From positions 53,854 to 117,853 of the forward strand of contig CAWJXM010000034.1 of the NCBI GenBank assembly GCA_963846635.1: a stretch of DNA of 64,000 nt, given 5' to 3'. Below the pieces are notes generated by a model, which searched no databases, was not told the DNA's origin, and saw only the letters and a program-made list of their open reading frames with translations. Shown here piece after piece: positions 18,276 through 25,917 of this stretch (positions are counted from its first letter, which is position 1; each line of letters opens with the position of its first letter). Origin of the DNA: AP-15 sp963846635 (GTDB lineage: Bacteria; Pseudomonadota; Alphaproteobacteria; ATCC43930; CGMCC-115725). The translations under genes were made by a program, and so were the position numbers.

Positions 18276-19685
18276 TCAGCCGAGTTCGGGCGGGCGGCGC
18301 TCGTGCCAATCGGTCGCCTGCTGATATGCCCAGCCGATACGCAACGCCGTTGCCTCGTCATAGCCGCGACATACGATCTGCAATGACAATGGCAAGCCGC
18401 CGATAGTAATAAAGCCATTGGGTATCGCCAGCGCACACAATTCGAGCGCGTTGACAAAACGCGTGAAGTGGGCCGGCGTCGTGCTCTGATCGACAGCGTC
18501 GAGCGGGACCGCGGCCGTTGTCGTCGTCGGGGTCAGCAACGCATCGGTATCGCCGAGGGCGGCGGCAAATTCCGCTTTCGCCTCGGCTTGCTCGCGCAAT
18601 GCGCCAAGGTAATCGCGCGCGGATACACCCCGTCCCGAGGCAATTCGCGGACGCACAGCCTCATCGATTGGCAGCGTCATGTTGTCGATCAAGTCGCCGA
18701 CCAGGAAATAGGATTCGGCGCCGATGATGCGGCCAGTGAGCTGCGTGTAATCGGCAAAACGCCGGGGCAATTCGACCGAAACAATTTCGGCCCCTAGCCG
18801 CGCGAAAGTGTCGATCGCGGCATCGTAGGCGGCGAGCATTTCGGCCGCAACCTGATCGCGCTCGATCGCCGGCATGCGCGCGAGCTTCAAACCGCGCACA
18901 CCGCGTCGCATCGTCTCCAGCGAGCCGGCCAGAGGGCGCCCCAAAGTGCGCGGATCGTTCGGATCGGGACCCTCAATCGCCTGGTACAGCAACGCCGCAT
19001 CCTCGACCGAACGCGCCATCGGCCCCGGGGTGTCCAGGCTTGGGCTCAGCGGCAAAATGCCGTAGGTGCTGACCCGGCCGATCGTCGTCTTGAGCCCGCT
19101 GAGCCCGCACCAAGAGGCCGGTAATCTTACTGAGCCACCGGTATCAGTGCCGATTCCCCATGGCGCCATGCAGGCTGCTACCGCGACGCCGGTGCCGCTG
19201 CTCGACCCGCCGGGCGTGCGCGCCACCGCCGGGTCCCACGGGTTCCACGGGGTGCCACGATGCTGGTTGGTGCCCCAGCCGCCCATCGCAAACTCGACCG
19301 TATGCGTCTTGCCGAGCACGATCATGCCGGCGGCGATCATGCGCCGAGCGATTGTCGCGGTGCAGGTCGAGCGGCGATCATGCCAAACTTGTGTCCCGCC
19401 CGTCGTCACTCGGCCCTCAATCTCGATCAAATCCTTGAGCGCGATTGGGATGCCGTGGAGCGGGCCGATATAATGTCCCGACCGGATTGCCTTCTCAGTC
19501 GCCTCGGCGGCAAGCCGGGCTTCATCGGCATAGACCTCGACATAAGCGTGCAACTTTCCGTCTTGCGCGCGGATGCGGGCGAGCAGCGCGTCGACAACAG
19601 CGACCGGCGACAAACGGCCAGCGCCGATCTCTTGCGACAGCTGAGCTACGGACAATAGGGCGGGATCGGTATTGGCTGGCGACAT
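18276..19685 (-). CDS. Amidase (GatA-like, non-transamidosome)
   Basis: This 469-residue amidase-signature enzyme starts at the ATG at 19685 (MSPANTDPALLSVAQLSQ). The reading frame is open further upstream, but that part is Arg-rich and overlaps the CHAP gene. Catalytic Lys is in IALKDLIEIEG, the Ser loop in GGSSSGTGVAVAA and the nucleophile region in GTDTGGSVRLPASWCG. No gatB or gatC is nearby and the C-terminus is short, so it is probably an aspartyl/glutamyl-tRNA amidotransferase A-like hydrolase acting on a small amide. It is the second amidase gene in the window but is not close in sequence to the one at 5234. Confidence 0.85.
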   Translation of the reverse strand: MSPANTDPALLSVAQLSQEIGAGRLSPVAVVDALLARIRAQDGKLHAYVEVYADEARLAAEATEKAIRSGHYIGPLHGIPIALKDLIEIEGRVTTGGTQVWHDRRSTCTATIARRMIAAGMIVLGKTHTVEFAMGGWGTNQHRGTPWNPWDPAVARTPGGSSSGTGVAVAACMAPWGIGTDTGGSVRLPASWCGLSGLKTTIGRVSTYGILPLSPSLDTPGPMARSVEDAALLYQAIEGPDPNDPRTLGRPLAGSLETMRRGVRGLKLARMPAIERDQVAAEMLAAYDAAIDTFARLGAEIVSVELPRRFADYTQLTGRIIGAESYFLVGDLIDNMTLPIDEAVRPRIASGRGVSARDYLGALREQAEAKAEFAAALGDTDALLTPTTTTAAVPLDAVDQSTTPAHFTRFVNALELCALAIPNGFITIGGLPLSLQIVCRGYDEATALRIGWAYQQATDWHERRPPELG

Positions 19686-19737
19686 GGCACCCTTCGCATG
19701 CGGCGGCAGCGAAATAGGCCCGCCCGCACCGCCTCTG

Positions 19738-20520
19738 TCAATGGGCGAAGGCCAGTCGATCGGACGGATGATGCCGGCTCGTTTCGGTTGTCCGCCGTAA
19801 CGCGTGATGCACCGTCGCATGGGCCGCGTGTGCCGTCCACCAGCGAGAGTGCCACCGAGCATGATGCCAGCGCCACGAAGCCGTGTATCGGTGCGAATGT
19901 CTCGCTGTCCGCCGATGTGCGATTCGGTGGCCGCGAGCGCCACGATACGGCGCATCTTCCGCAATCGCGAAACGGAACTGTCCGGCCTGCTGGTTCGGAT
20001 CGTAGGCGATGCGAGTGAGCAGCGCTGATGAATCGGGGCCGCTTTCGGCGGTCGCGACCTGCTGGCTCGCTATATTTTGCGGGTAGACAAAACCAAAGGT
20101 CGGATTGTCCCGACCTAATTGGCCGGAATTGAGATTTATGACCGCTACCGTGGTCCAATCGCGACTGGGTGAGGTATCCGCCACGGGTGTCCCCAATGTG
20201 ACGCGGCCGTGGTACCAGTTCGACTGATCGACCAGTACCATTGACGGGCCGATAACTTTGGTTACGACCGCGACGTGGCCGGAGGGCATCGCTCTCGTGG
20301 GCCGGAAAACCAGGATCGAGCCGGGCGCCGGAGCTTGCCCGCGCCGATAGCGTCCGGCAGCCTTATACCACCAGCTGCCGGCGGCGCCATGCAGATCGAC
20401 GCCGGTCACCGCGCGCGCATAAAGGGCGCAGTTGCCGGCCGCAGCTTTACGAGAATGCCCGGCAAAGCAGCTCATCACGATGGCGCCCCAAATGAGGCCC
20501 CAGCTCAACTTCGCTCGCAT
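19738..20520 (-). CDS. Secreted CHAP-domain protein with His-rich tail
   Basis: The 260-residue protein has a signal peptide (MRAKLSWGLIWGAIVMSCFAG) and a CHAP domain. The catalytic Cys is in NCALYARAVTG, the His in PSGHVAVVTKVIG, and the closing strand is VLVDQSNWYHGRV. CHAP enzymes cleave peptidoglycan peptide bonds or related amides. Residues from about 190 on are dominated by His, Arg, Trp and Ala with no fold I recognise. This tail may bind metal or polyanions, or may result from an old frameshift that joined a non-coding frame. The amidase gene follows after 52 bp. Confidence 0.78.
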   Translation of the reverse strand: MRAKLSWGLIWGAIVMSCFAGHSRKAAAGNCALYARAVTGVDLHGAAGSWWYKAAGRYRRGQAPAPGSILVFRPTRAMPSGHVAVVTKVIGPSMVLVDQSNWYHGRVTLGTPVADTSPSRDWTTVAVINLNSGQLGRDNPTFGFVYPQNIASQQVATAESGPDSSALLTRIAYDPNQQAGQFRFAIAEDAPYRGARGHRIAHRRTARHSHRYTASWRWHHARWHSRWWTAHAAHATVHHALRRTTETSRHHPSDRLAFAH

Positions 20521-20709
20521 TGATTTCCCCCCGGCTGAAGGCGGTGCGAGGCCTCGCCGCTGTTACCGGTCTGGGCCCCGCGCCGTTAAGAAGTGTTAAC
20601 GGGGGTATAAAACCGCAGGTCGGACAAAAAAAAGCAGTAATCTTCTAAAAAGCTCACAAAGGATAATATTTTTTAGCGTAAGCGCGAAAGCTATGCGCGA
20701 TTTTCGCGT

Positions 20710-22689
20710 TTATGGCGAACTATCAAGGTTAAAACCCAATTTCGCGAACTCGTGACGCATCTCGGAATCGGCGAGCAAATCCTGGAACCGGAGAATCGGC
20801 GGGCGCTGCGCGCGGCTCTTCGGGACAATAAAGTCGTAATGCTCGTCCTGCGCCGGGATGAAGCCGAGCCCGTATCGCCGCGCTACGGTCTCGATCGCGA
20901 TACCCCAATCGGCGCGGTTCTGCGCCACGGCCGCCGCGACCGCATTGTGCGACTTCGGTTGCGACCAGTAACCCGGTGGCTTGGCTCCGGCGAGCAGCCG
21001 GTCGATCAAAATGCGGGTGCCGCTGCCGGCATTGCGGTTGACCATCAAGACGTCGGAAGATTTGGCTGCGACCGCAATCGTGTCTTCGAGCGAGCGGCCT
21101 TCGAAACGCGGATCGCCCTTGCGATAGACAATTCCCTGCAGCCGACGATAGCCTGGCACCAGTTTGAGCGCCGGGGTCAGAAAGGGACTATTGTATTCGC
21201 CGGTCTCGGGATCCATCAGATGGATTGCGGCGATGTCGCATTCGCCGCGCTTGGCGGCGGCGAGCCCGCCCATGCTGCCGACGTTTAACGTCTTGACTGC
21301 AATACCCTCGGCCTGCAACCGATCGATGATTAGGTCTAGCCCGACACAATGGCTGCCAATGATGACAAGATCAGCGAAGTGGGCGTGGCCGATCAGCTGC
21401 ACCTCGACCGGCGTTCCGGCAGCGACGCTTTCGACTTGTGCGGCGATCGCGATAAAACCATCAGCTTGGCTGAAGGCGGTGACTGCACCCGAGCCCTTGG
21501 GATTCGGATAGGCCGCAAGCGTACCTTTATTCTCGCCGGGCAGCAGCGAAACCATCAGATACTCGGTCCGGCCGCGCTCCGAGGCAACGCGCAGCGGTAA
21601 GGTTGCCGCAACCCGCTCGGCCTTCTCGGGTGGCAGCCCGGCAAAGGCGCGAATGACCGGGGCGACGAATTCATGAAATGTAAAAATCGCCGAGGTCGGA
21701 AACCCCGGCAATACCACGATTGGCTTACCTCCGGTCACCGCCAGGCATAGTGGTTTCCCGGGCTTCAGCGCCACGCCGTGAACGACGATGCCGGGATCGG
21801 TAAAGCGCGCAACCGCGCGATAGCAAAGGTCTCCTGCGCCCTTCGAGGTGCCCCCAGACAGGATCACCATGTCGCAGCTGGCAAGCCCTTCTTCGACCAG
21901 ACGCGTCAACATCGCATCGTCATCGGCGCCGATGCCGAGCGGGTGAGGGACGCCGCCCGCCTCTTGGACCGCGGCGGCGATGATCGCGGCATTTGAGTCA
22001 TAGACGGCGCCGGAACGCATCGGGGCACCGAGGGCGATGATCTCATCGCCGGTTGAAATGATCGCTACACGCGACTGCCGCCAAACCTCGACTTCGGCGC
22101 GGCCGACAGCCGCCAGCATGCCGATCTCCCGTGATGTCAGAAATTGTCCGGCGCGCAGGACGGTTTCCCCTGAGGCGATATCGCTGCCGGCAAAGGCGAT
22201 GAATTGACCTGGAGCCACGGCCCGGCGGATTTCGATCGAGATATCGTCGGACTGTTCGCCAACTCCCTCGACGGTCTCGGTGTGTTCGACCATGACCACG
22301 GCATCGGCGCCGCGCGGAACCATGCCCCCTGTCGCAATCAATGTTGCGGTTCCCGGTTCGACAACCAGCTGCGGTACGCGACCAGGCGTCAGAATTTCGG
22401 GCAGCAAGGCTAGGCGTCGCGGCGCCCGCTCGCTGGCGCCGGTCGTGTCATCTGCGCGCAGCGCAAAGCCGTCGACGCTGGCGCGGTCGAAGGCCGGGAC
22501 ATCGACCTCGGCGACGATACGGCTTGCGATTACCCGCCCCAAAGCCTGCGCTAAAGGGACGGTCTCGCGACCGAGCGGATGGAGATCGAGGTGGCGATGA
22601 AAGCGGCGCTCGGCCTCGTCGCGGTCGAGGACCTCAAGAAATTGCTCCTGCCGCGCAAGACTTCGTAAACTCGCGGAAATGTCGTTCAT
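20710..22689 (-). CDS. moeA: MoeA fused to periplasmic-binding-like domain
   Basis: The protein has 659 residues. Residues 1-410 are a molybdopterin molybdenumtransferase: PAFDRASVDGFALRADD, then SGGTSKGAGDLCY and VVLPGFPTSAIF. This domain inserts molybdate into adenylylated molybdopterin. Residues about 430-655 form a substrate-binding-protein-like domain (GSHCVGLDLIIDRL, NVGSMGGLAAAKRGECDIAAIHL, RNAGSGTRILIDRLL). Without a signal peptide this part is cytoplasmic and probably senses or delivers the oxyanion or a cofactor intermediate. MoeA-PBP fusions are known in other bacteria. A second MoeA-type gene lies 41 bp upstream on the same strand, so the pair forms an operon. The frameshifted molybdenum hydroxylase at 38.6-41.0 kb would be a client. 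Confidence 0.88.
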   Translation of the reverse strand: MNDISASLRSLARQEQFLEVLDRDEAERRFHRHLDLHPLGRETVPLAQALGRVIASRIVAEVDVPAFDRASVDGFALRADDTTGASERAPRRLALLPEILTPGRVPQLVVEPGTATLIATGGMVPRGADAVVMVEHTETVEGVGEQSDDISIEIRRAVAPGQFIAFAGSDIASGETVLRAGQFLTSREIGMLAAVGRAEVEVWRQSRVAIISTGDEIIALGAPMRSGAVYDSNAAIIAAAVQEAGGVPHPLGIGADDDAMLTRLVEEGLASCDMVILSGGTSKGAGDLCYRAVARFTDPGIVVHGVALKPGKPLCLAVTGGKPIVVLPGFPTSAIFTFHEFVAPVIRAFAGLPPEKAERVAATLPLRVASERGRTEYLMVSLLPGENKGTLAAYPNPKGSGAVTAFSQADGFIAIAAQVESVAAGTPVEVQLIGHAHFADLVIIGSHCVGLDLIIDRLQAEGIAVKTLNVGSMGGLAAAKRGECDIAAIHLMDPETGEYNSPFLTPALKLVPGYRRLQGIVYRKGDPRFEGRSLEDTIAVAAKSSDVLMVNRNAGSGTRILIDRLLAGAKPPGYWSQPKSHNAVAAAVAQNRADWGIAIETVARRYGLGFIPAQDEHYDFIVPKSRAQRPPILRFQDLLADSEMRHEFAKLGFNLDSSP

Positions 22690-22730
22690 GACCCCGCCTC
22701 CGTCCGTGCCCGTTCAGCACGCCTATACGC

Positions 22731-23831
22731 CTAATAGAAATAGGCAGTGACGGTTGCTCCCGCCGGATATCCCTCGCTCGCCGCAGGGACGATCACAAAG
22801 CCATCTGCCTCAATGGCGGCCATCAGCCCGGCCTCGGTAAAGGACACAACCGGCTCGACACGGTCATCGCCAAGACGGTGGATCGCGCAGATCTCGGTGA
22901 TACCGATCGGCGAGACGATCTTTCGCGCGATGGTTATGCTGGAGGAGCGATAGGGCAGATCGAAATCGCGTCCGGCGAGGCGGCGAATGGCGCGCCCGGC
23001 AAAGAGCTCGTAATTCCACAGGCAAGCCGCGGGGCTGCCCGGCAACAACACCACTGCCGCGCCGGTGAATGTACGGCCGAAACTGGTCGTCTCGCCCGGG
23101 ATCAGCGCCACGCCGCGAATGTCGAGCGAGCCTTGCGCCGCCAGCGCCGCCGCCGAGTGATCGCCATCACCGCGTCCGGTGCCGCCCGCCACAACGATCA
23201 TATCGGCACCTGCGGCGAACGCATCGATGAGTTCGCCTTCGACGACGATACCGCCATCGCGTGCGATAAGCGCCCGCAACATTGGCCCGTTGCTGTCGAT
23301 CGGCGGAGAGGATCGTGCCGCCGCGGCGATCACCAGACGCACCAACGGTCGGCGGATCACCGGCAAGCTGGTGCAGCCGGCCGCTAGCATGCCGAGGTGG
23401 TGCGGCGCCAGTCGGGTTCCAGTTCGCACCAGCACTGTGCCGGACCCAGCAACCGCGCCGCGGCGCTCGAGATTGGCGCCGGGGGCGATCGGCTCGACGA
23501 GCACGACACGACCCAGGCGCTCGGGCTCTACATGATCGAACGGCACGACCGCGTCGGTGCCGGGCGGTAACGCTTCCCCGGCCTCGACCGCGACGGCGCT
23601 TAACACCAGCGGGTTGTAAGTGCTGGCGCCAAGACTTTCGGAAGCGAGCATGGCAAAGCCATCGATCGCCGCGCAATCTACGGCAGGGATCGGGCTGTGT
23701 GCCCGCAGATCAGCGGCAACGACACGGTGGGCTGCCCGCTCGAGCAAAACCTCCTCAGCTTCGAGGCGGCGCGTGGCGCCGTCGATCCAGGCGAGCGCGG
23801 TTTCGATCGAAACGGGTTCGAGCGCACTCAC
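22731..23831 (-). CDS. Second MoeA-family molybdopterin protein
   Basis: This 366-residue protein is a MoeA paralogue: DCAAIDGFAMLASESLG, PGTDAVVPFDHVE, VVAGGTGRGDGDHSA and VVLLPGSPAACLW correspond to the MoeA segments. The SGGTS-type loop of true MoeA is replaced by AGGTGRGD. It begins with GTG at 23831, overlapping the stop of the upstream PLP enzyme gene (GTGA). It is shorter than MoeA and may be a specialised paralogue, perhaps acting with the MoeA-PBP fusion just downstream. Both genes and the PLP enzyme are one transcription unit by spacing. Confidence 0.8.
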   Translation of the reverse strand: MSALEPVSIETALAWIDGATRRLEAEEVLLERAAHRVVAADLRAHSPIPAVDCAAIDGFAMLASESLGASTYNPLVLSAVAVEAGEALPPGTDAVVPFDHVEPERLGRVVLVEPIAPGANLERRGAVAGSGTVLVRTGTRLAPHHLGMLAAGCTSLPVIRRPLVRLVIAAAARSSPPIDSNGPMLRALIARDGGIVVEGELIDAFAAGADMIVVAGGTGRGDGDHSAAALAAQGSLDIRGVALIPGETTSFGRTFTGAAVVLLPGSPAACLWNYELFAGRAIRRLAGRDFDLPYRSSSITIARKIVSPIGITEICAIHRLGDDRVEPVVSFTEAGLMAAIEADGFVIVPAASEGYPAGATVTAYFY

Positions 23832-24994
23832 GCGATATCGGCCAGCGCCTGATCGAGATCGGCGATCAGATCACCGACATCCTCGATCCCGACCGACAGG
23901 CGAACCAAACTGTCGCCAATGCCAATCGCGCGCCGCTGCTCCGGGGGGACCGAGGCATGCGTCATGATTGCCGGATGCTCGATCAGGCTGTCGGTTCCAC
24001 CAAGGCTTTCAGCCAAAGTGAAGAGCTGCACCCGTTCGAGAAACCGTTTGCAGCCGATGAGATCGGTCCTCAATTCAGCTGTGACCATGCCGCCAAAGCC
24101 GTTCATTTGACGCATCGCCAGCGCGTGTTGCCGATGGCTCGGCAGGCCGGGATAGATCGTGCGACGGATCGCTGGATGGCGTTCGAGCCAGTGTGCTACG
24201 GCGAGGGCGTTCGCGCAGTGGCGCTCCATGCGCAAAGCCAAAGTCTTGATCCCGCGCAATGCCAAAAAACTGTCGAACGGACTGGCGATGCCGCCAACTG
24301 CGTTTTGGACGAATTTTAAGCGAGCCGTGAGTTCGCGATCTTCACCGACGATCACGAGCCCGCCGATCACGTCGGAATGACCATTAAGGTATTTGGTTGT
24401 CGAATGGACGACCGCACTGAAACCGTAATCGAGCGGCCGCTGCACCCATGGAGAAGCAAAGGTATTATCGGCAACGGTCCAGATGGCACGCCGTCGGCCG
24501 ATCGTCGCGATCGCGGCTAGATCGACCAGTTTCAGCATCGGGTTGGTCGGCGTCTCGACCCAGATCAGCCTCGTGTCCTTGCGGATCGCTGCGGCGACGT
24601 TCTCCGGGTCCGACATGTCGACGAGCGTCGTATCGAGCCCCGCTGAGCGCCGCCGCACCTGCTCGAATAGGCGTAGCGTGCCGCCATAGAGGTCATCCGT
24701 GGCGACGACATGCGCGCCCTGATCAAGGCATTCGAGCACCGCCGCGATCGCCGCCGATCCGGAGGCAAAAGCAAACCCTGCGCTGCCGTTTTCGAGATCG
24801 GCGACGCAACGCTCGAGGGCCTCGCGCGTCGGATTGCGAGAGCGAGCGTATTCGTACCCTTTGTGGACGCCCGGGCTTTGCTGGGCATAGGTCGAGGTCG
24901 CATAGATCGGCACCGAGACGGCGCCGGTCGTTGGATCGGGGCCGCCCCCGGTATGTACGGCACGCGTCGCGAAAGCGTGACGGTTGCGTTCCAT
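23828..24994 (-). CDS. Cystathionine gamma-synthase/lyase family PLP enzyme
   Basis: The 388-residue product belongs to the Cys/Met metabolism PLP family. The PLP lysine is in HSTTKYLNGHSDVIGG. The phosphate-cradling segment is FASGSAAIAAVLE, the substrate region IYATSTYAQQSPG and the C-terminal part LAESLGGTDSLIEHPA with VRLSVGIEDVGDLI. Such enzymes carry out gamma-replacement (synthase) or beta/gamma-elimination (lyase) in methionine-cysteine interconversion, and sequence alone does not separate them here. The ATG at 24994 gives the standard N-terminus; a GTG at 25009 is an alternative. Its stop overlaps the MoeA paralogue start. No SAM-binding leader is obvious in the 278 bp upstream. Confidence 0.87.
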   Translation of the reverse strand: MERNRHAFATRAVHTGGGPDPTTGAVSVPIYATSTYAQQSPGVHKGYEYARSRNPTREALERCVADLENGSAGFAFASGSAAIAAVLECLDQGAHVVATDDLYGGTLRLFEQVRRRSAGLDTTLVDMSDPENVAAAIRKDTRLIWVETPTNPMLKLVDLAAIATIGRRRAIWTVADNTFASPWVQRPLDYGFSAVVHSTTKYLNGHSDVIGGLVIVGEDRELTARLKFVQNAVGGIASPFDSFLALRGIKTLALRMERHCANALAVAHWLERHPAIRRTIYPGLPSHRQHALAMRQMNGFGGMVTAELRTDLIGCKRFLERVQLFTLAESLGGTDSLIEHPAIMTHASVPPEQRRAIGIGDSLVRLSVGIEDVGDLIADLDQALADIA

Positions 24995-25287
24995 GCTTGC
25001 TTGGCGCATCTCCGCGGTGGCTCAGTTTGCCGCTGTTGGGTCGATCGTGCTTGCTCCCTTAGGGCAGAAGCGGACACCCAACTCTTGGAGCAGACAGGTC
25101 ACTGCTCGATCACTGCGTAGCGCGACAAGCTCTCCCGGGCTCGATTGGCGGCCTCACCAAGCTCGCGGGGAGCCGCGGGTCAGACGGCGCGGAGCGTCTA
25201 CGCCGCGCGCGTGCCTCGGATTTTTTGCCGATCGCGGCTTCTCAGTCCGCCGGGCGCTACACATGCCGCAAGAACGCGGCGGCCGGG

Positions 25288-25620
25288 CTAGCCGCGGACC
25301 GGAACGCCCTTTTGTTCGAAGACTTCCTTCAATTCGCCCGTCTCATACATCTCGCGGACGATGTCACAACCGCCAATGAACTCGCCTTTGACATAGAGCT
25401 GCGGGATCGTCGGCCAGCTCGAGAACTCTTTGATGCCCTGCCGGACCTCCGGATCGGACAGGACATCGATCCCTTTGAACTTGACCCCGAGCTGGCTCAG
25501 GATCTGCACGACCGCTGCAGAGAACCCGCATTGCGGAAAGACCGGCGAGCCCTTCATAAAGAGCACGACCGGAGTTTCGCCAATCTCCTGCTGGATGCGG
25601 TCTTGAACGGTAGTATCCAT
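25288..25620 (-). CDS. grxD: Monothiol glutaredoxin, Grx4/GrxD family
   Basis: The 110-residue protein has the monothiol active site CGFS (in PQCGFSAAVV), the glutathione/cis-Pro region WPTIPQLYVKGEFIGG and the family end GCDIVREMYETGEL. CGFS glutaredoxins bind a [2Fe-2S] cluster with glutathione and pass it to targets, often together with a BolA protein. The bolA gene lies 44 bp upstream on the same strand. One local change is PVFPQCGFS where most have P-x-x-P-x-CGFS with Lys or Met in the variable sites; nothing suggests loss of function. Confidence 0.94.
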   Translation of the reverse strand: MDTTVQDRIQQEIGETPVVLFMKGSPVFPQCGFSAAVVQILSQLGVKFKGIDVLSDPEVRQGIKEFSSWPTIPQLYVKGEFIGGCDIVREMYETGELKEVFEQKGVPVRG

Positions 25621-25664
25621 TGTTCTTTTCCTCGGTTACGAAAGGTTTTGAGCCGCGGCGCGGC

Positions 25665-25901
25665 TCACTCTTCGGGTGCGGCGGTCTGCAGTGCGAGCGC
25701 ATGCAGTTCGTTGCCCATCCGGCCGCGCAACGCCTGATACACCATTTGGTGCCGTTGGACCCGAGACTTGCCGCGAAAGGCGCTGGACACGACGTGGGCG
25801 GCGTAATGATCGCCATCGCCGCGCAGATCTTCGATTGAGACTTGCGCGTCCGGCAGGCTCTCCTTGATCAGCCGCTCGATCACCACCGCATCCATTGCCA
25901 T
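25665..25901 (-). CDS. BolA family protein
   Basis: This 78-residue BolA-like protein contains the helix-strand pattern IERLIKESLPDAQVSIEDL, the conserved GDGDHYAAHVVSSAFRGKS loop with the His that can ligate a shared iron-sulfur cluster, and RVQRHQMVYQALRG. BolA proteins pair with CGFS glutaredoxins in iron-sulfur trafficking; the grxD gene follows directly. It is placed between purL and grxD, a conserved neighbourhood in alphaproteobacteria. Starts at 25901 or 25895 are both ATG. Confidence 0.92.
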   Translation of the reverse strand: MAMDAVVIERLIKESLPDAQVSIEDLRGDGDHYAAHVVSSAFRGKSRVQRHQMVYQALRGRMGNELHALALQTAAPEE

Positions 25902-25917
25902 CGCCGGCTCTCCCCGC

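Noticed and set aside
19686..19964. N-terminal extension of the amidase at 18276
   Set aside because: It overlaps the CHAP gene, is Arg-rich and lacks amidase features; ATG 19685 gives the normal family start.
25010..25287. SAM-responsive leader upstream of the Cys/Met PLP enzyme
   Set aside because: I looked for a conserved riboswitch core and found no convincing stem or pseudoknot pattern.
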